Positions 1 to 7,484 are shown, numbered from the stretch's first letter. The stretch: DNA of 11,104 nucleotides from Alphaproteobacteria bacterium (GCA_002401545.1 NVTJ01000087.1:1-11104), one strand, 5' to 3'. Notes: a model not told the origin generated them from the sequence alone. Translations and numbers: made by a program.

Positions 1-702
1 GACGGCGGTTTCTGGCATAACGGCCTGACCAGTGGGATCAGCAGTGCGGTCTATAACAATAATGACAATGTTTTTATTATTGTGGACAATGGTTATGCAG
101 CGGCTACCGGTGGGCAGTATATTCCCTCCTCGGCCCGAACCCTGAAACAGGATGAGCAGAAAGCCCGTATACAGGAGGCGGTGCAGGGGGTTGGGGTTAA
201 ATGGGTGCGGACCATCAGTTCCTATGATATTGCCCGGACCAAGGCTCTGGTCCGGGAGGCCATGACGTCAGAATTCTACGGGCCCAAGGTTATTGTGGTT
301 GAGGGCGAATGTATGCTCAACCGCCAGCGCCGGGAAAAACCGATCAAGGCCAAAAACATAAAATCTGGTCAGCGGGAAATTAAGGAACGTTTCTATGTGG
401 AGGCGGAAACCTGTACCGGGGATCATGCCTGTATCCGCCTGTCCGGCTGTCCATCACTGACCATAAAGCCTGCGCCGGATATATTGCGTGAAGACCCGGT
501 GGCTTATGTGGACAACAGTTGCGTTGGCTGTGGTGTTTGCGGTGATAATGTTCATGCGGCGGTGTTATGTCCGTCCTTTTCCCGCGCCGAACTGATCTTT
601 AATCCCACAGGCTGGGACCGGTTTAAGAATTTCCTGCGGCAGGGGATCATTGGTTTTCTGCAAAGGCATGTTGATCGGAAACGGGCAAGGGTATCCTTAT
701 GA
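1..702 (+). CDS. iorA: Indolepyruvate:ferredoxin oxidoreductase alpha subunit, C-terminal part (5' end outside window)
   Basis: Catalytic subunit of the TPP- and Fe-S-dependent enzyme that decarboxylates indolepyruvate and other aryl-pyruvates to aryl-acetyl-CoA, reducing ferredoxin in the cytoplasm. The frame is open from base 1, so the gene starts upstream; only 233 residues are seen of a family usually about 600-720 long. The first residues (DGGFWHNGL, then VDNGYAAATGGQ) fit the end of the TPP-binding domain. A linker is followed by a ferredoxin-like domain. Its cysteine codons start at 412, 430 and 448 (C-x5-C-x5-CP), then at 520, 529, 538 and 568 (CxxCxxC-x9-CP). The stop overlaps the iorB start by 4 bases (ATGA), indicating an operon with translational coupling. 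The GTG at 82 is internal, not a start. The family call is firm; the preferred aryl-pyruvate is not readable from sequence. Confidence 0.93.
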   Translation, partial: DGGFWHNGLTSGISSAVYNNNDNVFIIVDNGYAAATGGQYIPSSARTLKQDEQKARIQEAVQGVGVKWVRTISSYDIARTKALVREAMTSEFYGPKVIVVEGECMLNRQRREKPIKAKNIKSGQREIKERFYVEAETCTGDHACIRLSGCPSLTIKPAPDILREDPVAYVDNSCVGCGVCGDNVHAAVLCPSFSRAELIFNPTGWDRFKNFLRQGIIGFLQRHVDRKRARVSL

Positions 703-2183
703 GCGACAGTATGACCAGACCAATAACCATTGTGATTTCTGCTCTTGGCGGTCAGGGCGGCGGGGTGCTGACCAACTGGCTGGTCGCCTTGGCGGAACAA
801 TCTAATTATTTTGCCCAGTCCACATCCGTGCCGGGGGTGGCACAACGGACCGGGGCGACCATTTATTACCTTGAAATCTTTCCGAAAGCTGGTGTTAAAG
901 ACAAGACCCGTTCGCCGGTCATGGCGTTGATGCCCATGGCCGGGGATGTGGACCTTGTGGTGGCGGCAGAATTGATGGAAGCGGGCCGCGCCGTGATGCG
1001 GCAATTTGTCACCCCGGATAAAACCACGCTGATTGCCTCAAGCCACCGGGTTTTTTCCATCTCGGAAAAAATGGCTTTGGGGGACGGTACAGGGGATTCC
1101 GAAACCGTATTGAGAGCGGCGGCCCAGGCGGCGAAAGACTTTATCGCCTTCGATATGGAGGGTCTGGCGGCGAGCACGAATTGTGTGATCAGCTCAATTA
1201 TGTTTGGTGCCATTGCCGGATCAAAGGTTTTGCCCTTTTTCCGGGAAGAATTTGAAGAGGCTATCCGCGCCGAAGGCAAGATGGTTGACGTAAATCTGAA
1301 AGGCTTTGCAGCGGGTTATCTGGCGGCAGAAAAACCGTATAAACCGGAAGAAGATATTGAAATTTCCACGGGGGAGATCACAGGAAAGGCCAATACACCG
1401 GCGGCTAAAACTCTGATCAACCGTATCAATGCTCTGCCGCCCGTTGCGCGGGAATTTGCCTACGCGGGCGCGAAAAAACTTCTGGATTATCAGGATCTGG
1501 ATTATGCGGCAGAATATCTCACTACGCTGGAAAGTTTTTCCACTCAGGACAGGGCGCCTTACGCATTGACCCGTGAATTGGCGCGGTATCTGGCCCTGTG
1601 GATGGCCTTTGATGATGTGATCAAGGTGGCGGATATTAAAACCCGGTCCGGCAGGGTGCGGAAATACCGCGAAGAAGTGCGCGCTGAACAGGGTCAGATT
1701 GTTCATATGGTGGAATATATGCATCCGCGGCTGGAAGAAATCATCGGCACCATGCCGGTTGCTATGGCAAATATGGTCAAAAAGTCGTCTTTGCTCACAT
1801 GGTTTTTCAGGAAATTTACCGGCCCCCGACTGTCAGACACCACGAAAATCTTCTCATTTCTGATGCTTTATTTTATGGCGTCATTGCGCGTGATGCGGCG
1901 CAGGACCTTTCGCTATGCTCAGGAACATGCCCAGATCAAGGACTGGCTGGACCGCGCGCGCAAAACCCTTGATACAGATTATGACCTGGCGGTGGAAACC
2001 ATCCGTTGTCAGCGGTTGATCAAGGGGTACGGCGAAACCTATGAGCGAGGCTTGGGAAATTTCAAGGCTATTATGGCGGTCATTGACCGGGGGTCTGTCA
2101 CAGCCGGCAGAGTGGCCAGCTTGCGGGCCGCCGCCCTTGCCGATGAAGAGGGTAAAGCTCTGAAAAAGGCAATTGCCGCTTAG
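699..2183 (+). CDS. iorB: Indolepyruvate:ferredoxin oxidoreductase beta subunit, long form with C-terminal extension
   Basis: Partner subunit of IorA in the 2-oxoacid:ferredoxin oxidoreductase that handles aryl-pyruvates. Of 494 residues, roughly the first 200 form the pyruvate:ferredoxin oxidoreductase gamma-type domain. It opens with a glycine-rich turn (ALGGQGGG, residues 15-22) and continues with SVPGVAQRTGATIYY, typical of the family. Residues from about 240 to the end form a mostly helical extension of the DUF6537 type. It is absent from the short (about 190-residue) IorB of archaea and anaerobes and has no assigned function. The ATG at 699 overlaps the iorA stop, with an AAGG at 687-690 as ribosome binding site; a second in-frame ATG lies at 711. 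The TAG stop (2181-2183) overlaps the stop codon of convergent feoB. The gene is intact. Assignment of the extension to DUF6537 rests on recall of family architecture, not on a search. Confidence 0.92.
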   Translation: MSDSMTRPITIVISALGGQGGGVLTNWLVALAEQSNYFAQSTSVPGVAQRTGATIYYLEIFPKAGVKDKTRSPVMALMPMAGDVDLVVAAELMEAGRAVMRQFVTPDKTTLIASSHRVFSISEKMALGDGTGDSETVLRAAAQAAKDFIAFDMEGLAASTNCVISSIMFGAIAGSKVLPFFREEFEEAIRAEGKMVDVNLKGFAAGYLAAEKPYKPEEDIEISTGEITGKANTPAAKTLINRINALPPVAREFAYAGAKKLLDYQDLDYAAEYLTTLESFSTQDRAPYALTRELARYLALWMAFDDVIKVADIKTRSGRVRKYREEVRAEQGQIVHMVEYMHPRLEEIIGTMPVAMANMVKKSSLLTWFFRKFTGPRLSDTTKIFSFLMLYFMASLRVMRRRTFRYAQEHAQIKDWLDRARKTLDTDYDLAVETIRCQRLIKGYGETYERGLGNFKAIMAVIDRGSVTAGRVASLRAAALADEEGKALKKAIAA

Positions 2184-4051
2184 GCGAGCAGTGCAATGGT
2201 TGCCTTGTTAACCACAAAGGCGGCGCTGTAAGCCAGAGCGAAAAGATAGCCTGTCATAAAGGCGGTCCAGCCCCAGCTGTTGGTTTCGCGCCTGACCGTG
2301 GCGAGGGTGGCAAAACATTGGGGGGCAAAAACATACCAGGCCAGAAAGGCAAAGGCGGTTGGCAGGGACCAGCTGTTCTGGATGACGGTGCGCAGGCCCT
2401 GGGTAATCTGATCTTCATTTCCCTGCAGGGCATAAACCGTCCCCAACGCGCCAATGGCCACTTCACGGGCTGCCATGCCGGGGATCAGGGCAATGGACAT
2501 TTCCCAGTTAAAGCCCAGCGGCTCAAAAATATATTGCAGATAGCGGCCAAGCGTTCCGGCATAGCTGTAATATATATCCGGTTCCGTGGCCCCCAGCGGC
2601 TTTTTTGGATATTGTGCCAGCGCCCACAGGCCGATGGCGGAATAAAGAATGATGGTCCCGGCCCTTTTTAAGAAAATTCGCGCCCTTTCCCACAGGTTTA
2701 TCAGCAGATGGCGCAGAACCGGCAGTTGATATTTGGGCAGTTCCATCAGGAATGGCTGTGCCGCACCCCGGGTTAAGGTCATTTTCAGCACCGCCGCCAC
2801 AATCAGGGCGCTGACAATACCCACAAGATATAAGCCGAACAGGACCATCCCCTGCAAACCGAACAGGCCGTAAAATATTGATTTATTTGGCACAACTGCC
2901 CCAATGAGCAGGGCATAAACCGGAATTCGCGCGGAACATGTCATCAGGGGGGCGATCATTATGGTGGTGATCCGGTCCCGGTGATGCTCAATGGTTCTGG
3001 TGGCCATGATGCCCGGAATGGCACAGGCAAAACTGGACATCAGCGGGATAAACGCCCGCCCGTTCAGGCCGACCATGGCCATCAGGCGGTCCATGATAAA
3101 GGCGGCCCGGGCCATATACCCCGTGGCTTCTAGTATAAGAATGAAGGTGAAGAGGATTAAAATCTGTGGCAGAAAGACCAGAACACTGCCGACACCGGCG
3201 ATGACCCCGTGGATCAGCAGGCTGCGGAACCAGTTGTCGGGCAGTATTTCCGCGATAAATCCCTGTAATATCCGAAACCCCTCTTCGATAAGACCCATGG
3301 GGGCTTCGGCCCAGAAATAAACCAGCTGGAACATGCCAAACAGGGTAATGAAGAAAATAATGATGCCAAAAAAGGGATGCAGGAGGATTTTATCCAATTG
3401 GCGGGTGACTTTATGCTGTGTGCCTTCTGACATGATGGCGACTTCGGAAAGTCTGCGGGCCTGTTTTTGTAATTCCCGGGTTGTGGGGGCCTGAACGGCG
3501 TCCCTGGCCGGGGTCAGGCTGGTTATGGCCTGTGATAATTCTGTTTTCAACGCATCCAGACTGTCCCTGCGCACGGCAACGGTAGCAACCACAGGAATAC
3601 CCAGTTCCCGGGAAAGAATTTTTGGGTCAATGGTGATGCCGTCCCGTTCCGCCAGGTCCCGCATATTCAGGGCGAGAATAACCGGCAGGCCTAAATATTT
3701 CAATTCCAGAACAAGCCGTAAATGCACCCGCAGGTTCGTGCTGTCAGCAATACAAAGCAACAGGTCAGGGCGGCTTTCACTTTTGTGAACGCCGGTAATA
3801 ACCTGACGGCTGACCCGCTCATCAAGGGTACGGTCCTTCAGGCTGTAAATGCCCGGCAGGTCAATGAGGGTGATATTATGACCATCTTTGGTGGTATATG
3901 TCCCGGATCGGCGTTCCACGGTGACGCCGGGGTAATTGGCCACCTTTTGACGGCTTCCGGTCAGGCTGTTGAACAGGGAGCTTTTGCCGCAGTTGGGACT
4001 GCCCACGAGGGCAATTTTAATTTCCTGTGATGTTTCCGTCATAATATTCAC
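2180..4051 (-). CDS. feoB: Ferrous iron transporter FeoB
   Basis: Inner-membrane Fe2+ importer with an N-terminal cytosolic G domain. From the GTG start it has 623 residues. Visible motifs are G1 GSPNCGKS (17-24), a switch I region with NYPGVT (39-44), G3 DLPG (64-67) and G4 NMRD (129-132). A spacer domain follows. The membrane part begins near residue 226 (HPFFGIIIFF) and carries two gate-like segments with conserved cysteines: ACAIPGIMATRT (Cys343) and MTCSARIP (Cys372). It is shorter than E. coli FeoB (773 residues), but all expected blocks are present, so it looks complete. GTG at 4051 overlaps the feoA TGA (GTGA). An ATG at 4042, giving MTETSQEIKIALVG, is an equally good start three codons in. 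Neither has a strong Shine-Dalgarno, which fits coupling to feoA translation. No feoC is seen. Expression should follow the promoter and Fur-like site before feoA. Confidence 0.96.
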   Translation of the reverse strand: MNIMTETSQEIKIALVGSPNCGKSSLFNSLTGSRQKVANYPGVTVERRSGTYTTKDGHNITLIDLPGIYSLKDRTLDERVSRQVITGVHKSESRPDLLLCIADSTNLRVHLRLVLELKYLGLPVILALNMRDLAERDGITIDPKILSRELGIPVVATVAVRRDSLDALKTELSQAITSLTPARDAVQAPTTRELQKQARRLSEVAIMSEGTQHKVTRQLDKILLHPFFGIIIFFITLFGMFQLVYFWAEAPMGLIEEGFRILQGFIAEILPDNWFRSLLIHGVIAGVGSVLVFLPQILILFTFILILEATGYMARAAFIMDRLMAMVGLNGRAFIPLMSSFACAIPGIMATRTIEHHRDRITTIMIAPLMTCSARIPVYALLIGAVVPNKSIFYGLFGLQGMVLFGLYLVGIVSALIVAAVLKMTLTRGAAQPFLMELPKYQLPVLRHLLINLWERARIFLKRAGTIILYSAIGLWALAQYPKKPLGATEPDIYYSYAGTLGRYLQYIFEPLGFNWEMSIALIPGMAAREVAIGALGTVYALQGNEDQITQGLRTVIQNSWSLPTAFAFLAWYVFAPQCFATLATVRRETNSWGWTAFMTGYLFALAYSAAFVVNKATIALLA

Positions 4052-4296
4052 GTAATTCTCACGGCACAGGCTTCCATCCGGCGCAGCGCCACGGTCATCT
4101 GACCGATACGCACGGCGATGGGATCGCGTGATATGGGACCCTCATGCAGGATCTGCACCTCAAGCCCTTCTTCAAAGCCAATTTCAAGCAGGCGATCTTC
4201 CAGATCACGGGCAAACTCAATATCCTCGCAGCGCCCGGCCTCAAAGCCCAGAATGGTGGCCTTGTCGCCTTTGTCCAGATCACTTAAATATCTCAT
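4048..4296 (-). CDS. feoA: Ferrous iron transport protein A
   Basis: Small cytosolic SH3-like protein (82 residues, usual FeoA size about 75-85) needed for FeoB-mediated Fe2+ uptake, thought to act on the FeoB G domain. The sequence opens with LSDLDKGDKATILGF and ends with the conserved tail RIGQMTVALRRMEACAVRI, both typical of FeoA. It is the first gene of a two-gene operon; its TGA overlaps the feoB start. The ATG at 4294-4296 is the only plausible start because the conserved domain begins three residues later. Notably there is no Shine-Dalgarno sequence: the 20 bases upstream are almost pure A/T and look like a promoter -10 region, so the mRNA may be leaderless. A Fur-like operator lies 20 bases upstream. 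Confidence 0.95.
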   Translation of the reverse strand: MRYLSDLDKGDKATILGFEAGRCEDIEFARDLEDRLLEIGFEEGLEVQILHEGPISRDPIAVRIGQMTVALRRMEACAVRIT

Positions 4297-4301
4297 AATA
4301 T

Positions 4302-4331
4302 TTTATATAGCTAGTTAATAATAATTATCAA
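4302..4331 (-). promoter_or_regulatory. Putative feoAB promoter
   Basis: Reading the minus strand, TTGATA (4326-4331) matches the -35 consensus at 5 of 6 bases. An 18-base spacer then leads to TATAAA (4302-4307), also 5 of 6; TATATA (4304-4309) with a 16-base spacer is an alternative -10. Transcription would begin around 4295-4298, that is at or within a few bases of the feoA ATG. Prediction from sequence only. Confidence 0.5.
4316..4330 (-). promoter_or_regulatory. Fur-box-like operator of feoAB
   Basis: On the minus strand the 15-mer TGATAATTATTATTA matches the known 7-1-7 Fur consensus (TGATAAT-n-ATTATCA) at every defined position but one (T for C in the right arm). It overlaps the -35 hexamer and the spacer of the predicted feoAB promoter, so a bound iron-loaded Fur would block RNA polymerase. 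Fur control of feoAB is well established in many proteobacteria. The site is AT-rich in an AT-rich gap, so some chance similarity is possible. It could instead serve another iron regulator of alphaproteobacteria (Irr, RirA), but the sequence fits Fur best. Confidence 0.6.
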
Positions 4332-4409
4332 GAACGCTTACATGATTTTTTTCACTTTGTAAATAATAGACTTGTTAAAATATTGCTTATTTCATTTTAT
4401 TTGATTTAT

Positions 4410-4422
4410 GTTAAGAATTAAC
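4410..4422 (+). repeat. 13-base palindrome before the SDR gene
   Basis: GTTAA (4410-4414), spacer GAA, TTAAC (4418-4422): perfect 5-base arms ending 11 bases before the ribosome binding site of the SDR gene. The position suits an operator for a TetR- or MarR-type regulator, but no regulator is encoded in the window and arms this short in AT-rich DNA may be chance. Confidence 0.3.
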
Positions 4423-4446
4423 GGCATAAAAAAAAGGAATGAACAG

Positions 4447-5355
4447 ATGTCCTATGATTTTACCGGACAGGTTGCCATTATCACAGGCTCAGGCGGTGGT
4501 CTTGGCCGTGCCCATGCGCTGGCGTTTGCTCGCCGGGGCGCGATGGTTGTCATTAATGACCTTGGCGGCACAAGGGACGGGGGTGTATCGTCTTCTCTTA
4601 ACGCGGCAGAAAAGGTGGTTCAGGAAATCATTGATCTGGGCGGCAAGGCCATTGCCAATGGCGGCAATGTGACGTCAGAGGCGGATATGCAGGATATGGT
4701 TGATCAAACCATGGATGCCTTTGGCCGCATAGATATTCTGGTTAATAATGCCGGTATTTTGCGTGACAAGACCTTCAGTAAAATGACGCTGGATGATTTT
4801 TCGGCGGTGATGGATGTTCATCTGATGGGCAGTATCATTGCCACCCGCGCGGTACTCCCGGTCATGCAAAAACAGGAATATGGCCGCATTGTCATGACCA
4901 CATCCTCCAGCGGTCTGTATGGTAATTTCGGCCAGAGCAATTACGGGGCGGCCAAGCTTGGCCTTGTCGGCCTGACCAATACCCTGAAATTGGAGCTGTA
5001 TAAATACGGTATCCGGGTCAATGCCCTGGCCCCGGTGGCGGCAACGCGCATGACCGATGATATTATGCCGCCACAGATGCTGGATTTTCTAACCCCGGAA
5101 AGTGTATCCCCTGCGGTGTTATACCTGTGTGGCAAAGACGCCCCCACCGGTGAAATCATAACCGCCGGTGCCGGAACTTTTGCCAGAGCGCAGATTCTGG
5201 AAAGCGAAGGTCTGTTTCTGGGTGCAGATGCAACCCCTGAGATGATCGCGGAAAACTGGGCAAAGCTGTCTGACATGACGACAGCCAAATCCTATAAGCA
5301 AGGCAGCGACCAAAGCCAGAAATTCGTCGTCAATGCCTTTGAAAACAAGGCTTAA
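4447..5355 (+). CDS. SDR family dehydrogenase, 17beta-HSD4 / (3R)-hydroxyacyl-CoA dehydrogenase type
   Basis: NAD(P)-dependent short-chain dehydrogenase of 302 residues, closest in recalled pattern to the N-terminal dehydrogenase domain of the peroxisomal D-bifunctional protein. The likely reaction is oxidation of a (3R)-hydroxyacyl-CoA or a similar secondary alcohol. Visible motifs: cofactor loop TGSGGGLG (13-20), Asp38 after the second strand (favours NAD+), NNAG (100-103), and the catalytic set Ser153, Tyr166 and Lys170 within SSSGLYGNFGQSNYGAAK. The ATG at 4447 is chosen because AAGGA (4434-4438) sits 8 bases upstream and the fold starts at once. An in-frame ATG at 4408 would add 13 uncharacteristic residues and lacks a ribosome binding site. 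The hydratase and sterol-carrier domains of the eukaryotic protein are absent. The gene is alone on its strand and its stop overlaps that of the molybdoenzyme. The substrate is inferred from family only. Confidence 0.88.
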   Translation: MSYDFTGQVAIITGSGGGLGRAHALAFARRGAMVVINDLGGTRDGGVSSSLNAAEKVVQEIIDLGGKAIANGGNVTSEADMQDMVDQTMDAFGRIDILVNNAGILRDKTFSKMTLDDFSAVMDVHLMGSIIATRAVLPVMQKQEYGRIVMTTSSSGLYGNFGQSNYGAAKLGLVGLTNTLKLELYKYGIRVNALAPVAATRMTDDIMPPQMLDFLTPESVSPAVLYLCGKDAPTGEIITAGAGTFARAQILESEGLFLGADATPEMIAENWAKLSDMTTAKSYKQGSDQSQKFVVNAFENKA

Positions 5356-7484
5356 GTCAACATAAATAATTCAACCTCAATACCATTAACCGCCGCCGTG
5401 CCGATCAGTTGGTCTGTCTTTGTCTCGTCGGTCAGGTCATTGACGCTGACGCCGCCGTGCGCGCGGGCAATATTCAGCATGACGCCTTCCCGGTCATGAC
5501 CCCACCCGTGGGGAATACTGACCACGCCGGGCATTATATCTGTGGTTTCCTCTATTTGGATAGTCAGGCTTCCGGTGCGGCTTTTTATGCCGATCATCTC
5601 GCCTGTTTTAAAATCATGCTTTTTCATATCCTGCGGGTTGACTAAAAGCGTACAACGGTTTTTGCCTTTGACCAGACGGCGCGAATTATGGGACCAGCTA
5701 TTGTTGGTTCTGATATCACGGCGGCCGATGAGCAGGAGGCGGCCCTCCGGCGATCCGTTAAATAAATCACTTTTCACTCTTTCCAGATCAGCCACCAGTA
5801 AATCAGGGGCGCAGTTGATTTTACCATTTTTTGTTTTCAGGCGGTTGGTGAGCAGGGGATGCAGGTCTCCCAGAAAAATTCCGTGGGGATTATCCTTCAG
5901 CTTTTTAAGGCTCAGGGCTTCTGCGTGTCCCCGCCGCCGGCCATATGGTCCATTGGCAAGGGTAATGGCAATCAGGCGTTCGGGGCTGCGTTTTTTTGGT
6001 ATCTTTGGCGCGCCCATCCTTTCAAGATAACGCACCATCAGTTCATGATATATCTGCCAGTCATCCAATGTTCCGTCATCGGCCTGAATGGCTTTTTCAT
6101 TAAAGCGGGTGACATTGCTCACCGAGAGGCCGAAAAAGGTGACATCATAATGATCATGCTCCAGCGGCGCGGTTGGCGGCAGGATCAGGTCAGCATATCT
6201 GGTGCTTTCATTGATGTAAAAATCTATGGCCAGCATAAAATCCAGCTTTTCAAAGGCGCGTCCCAGCTGTGTGCCGTTTGGTGTGGACAGGACGGGATTG
6301 CCGGCACTTAAGATCATCGCCTTGATTTGCCCCTCGCCGCCGGTCATTATTTCTTCGGCCATAAGGCTGCTGCCGAGTTCGCCGCAGACTTCAGGTTTTT
6401 TGCTGACCCGGCTTTGCCAGCGGTTATAGCCGCCGCGCCCGACCAGACCCATGCCCACCAGGTCAACCGCAGGAAGCGGGATCAATGTTCCGCCCACTTT
6501 ATCCAGATTGCCGGTTGCCAGATTGATCAGCTGAATGAGCCATTGGCATAACGCGCCGTAGGGATTGACCGAAACCCCCATGCGGCCATAAAAAACTGCT
6601 TTTTTCTGGGCAGCAAACTCCTCAGCCATTTTATGGATGGCGTTAAGGGGTATGCCAGTAAGCTCTTCGATCCGTTCATGGGAAAAGTCTTTGATCAGAT
6701 CATAAATTTTATCAAAACCCTCCAGTTTTTTTGTCAGATGGGCGGGTTCCACCAGATTTTCCTGAAACAGATGGTTGAGGAAGGCCAGCAGGAAAACAAC
6801 ATCCCGGCCCGGTTTGATGAAATGATGTTCGCTGGCAATTTTTGCGGTTTCCGTATGGCGGGGGTCAATGACAATAATCTTGCCGCCCCGATCCGTGATC
6901 GCCTGAAGGCGGCGCTTAACATTTGGTGCGGTCATGATACTGCCGTTGGAAACCACGGGATTGGCGCCCATGATGATCATATGGTCCGTATGGTCAATAT
7001 CGGGAACGGGAATCAGAAATTGATGGCCATACATCAGGTTCGAGACAAATTGATGGGGAAGCTGATCAACGGACGTGGCCGAAAAACGGTTTTTGGTTTT
7101 AAGCAGGCGCAAAAATGATGATCCGTGGGTCAGGGAGCCGTAATTATGAACATTGGGGTTTCCCAGATAAACCCCGACCGCATCATGGTCATACTTCTGT
7201 TGAATATGCCATAATTTATCGGCGGCCATGTCGAAGGCCTCGTTCCAGCCAATTTTGACCCACACGCCGTTAATTTTTTTATGGGGATATTTCAGGCGGT
7301 CAGGGTCTTCCTGAAGGTCTTGCAGCGCGGTTGCCTTTGGACATATATGGCCTTTGCTGAAGGGATCATCCCGGTCGCCTTTTATGGCGGTGACACGGTT
7401 GTTTTTAACCGTAATTTCCAATCCGCAAATGGCTTCACAAAGATTACACGCACGGTAGATTACGGATTGACCCTGATGGCTCAT
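5352..7484 (-). CDS. Molybdopterin-dependent oxidoreductase (DMSO reductase / formate dehydrogenase superfamily)
   Basis: Catalytic subunit with an N-terminal [4Fe-4S] domain and bis-MGD domains; 710 residues from the ATG at 7484. Cluster ligands are Cys13, Cys16, Cys20 and Cys48 (CxxC-x3-C-x27-C). Lys50 follows in CPKA, at the place of the electron-relay lysine of formate dehydrogenases. Further marks are GVYLGNPNVHNYGS (104-117), SVDQLPHQF (138-146), INESTRYADLILPPTAPLEHD, and a C-terminal dinucleotide-binding domain with NNSWSHNSRR and SIPHGWGHDREG. No Tat signal is present, so it is probably cytoplasmic. An in-frame TTG at 7523 is rejected as start because a candidate promoter places transcription near 7513; GAAGGGA (7497-7503 on this strand) may be a rather distant ribosome binding site. 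No electron-transfer partner or cofactor-insertion gene lies beside it. Phe146 occupies the usual Mo-ligand position (see findings). The substrate is unknown. Confidence 0.88.
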   Translation of the reverse strand: MSHQGQSVIYRACNLCEAICGLEITVKNNRVTAIKGDRDDPFSKGHICPKATALQDLQEDPDRLKYPHKKINGVWVKIGWNEAFDMAADKLWHIQQKYDHDAVGVYLGNPNVHNYGSLTHGSSFLRLLKTKNRFSATSVDQLPHQFVSNLMYGHQFLIPVPDIDHTDHMIIMGANPVVSNGSIMTAPNVKRRLQAITDRGGKIIVIDPRHTETAKIASEHHFIKPGRDVVFLLAFLNHLFQENLVEPAHLTKKLEGFDKIYDLIKDFSHERIEELTGIPLNAIHKMAEEFAAQKKAVFYGRMGVSVNPYGALCQWLIQLINLATGNLDKVGGTLIPLPAVDLVGMGLVGRGGYNRWQSRVSKKPEVCGELGSSLMAEEIMTGGEGQIKAMILSAGNPVLSTPNGTQLGRAFEKLDFMLAIDFYINESTRYADLILPPTAPLEHDHYDVTFFGLSVSNVTRFNEKAIQADDGTLDDWQIYHELMVRYLERMGAPKIPKKRSPERLIAITLANGPYGRRRGHAEALSLKKLKDNPHGIFLGDLHPLLTNRLKTKNGKINCAPDLLVADLERVKSDLFNGSPEGRLLLIGRRDIRTNNSWSHNSRRLVKGKNRCTLLVNPQDMKKHDFKTGEMIGIKSRTGSLTIQIEETTDIMPGVVSIPHGWGHDREGVMLNIARAHGGVSVNDLTDETKTDQLIGTAAVNGIEVELFMLT

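Noticed and set aside
552..1724. Three overlapping minus-strand open frames (137-167 codons) opposite iorA/iorB
   Set aside because: They mirror the codon structure of clearly conserved iorA and iorB, show no recognisable domain, and have compositions typical of antisense shadows.
2318..4030. Plus-strand open frames opposite feoB
   Set aside because: Low-complexity or basic shadow translations; feoB on the other strand carries all conserved motifs.
4408..4446. Upstream ATG at 4408 as start of the SDR gene
   Set aside because: It lies inside a palindrome, lacks a ribosome binding site and adds 13 residues foreign to the fold; ATG 4447 has AAGGA at ideal spacing.
6950..7100. Selenocysteine (in-frame TGA) in the molybdoenzyme
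   Set aside because: The frame has no internal TGA; the position is occupied by Phe, so it is not a Sec formate dehydrogenase.
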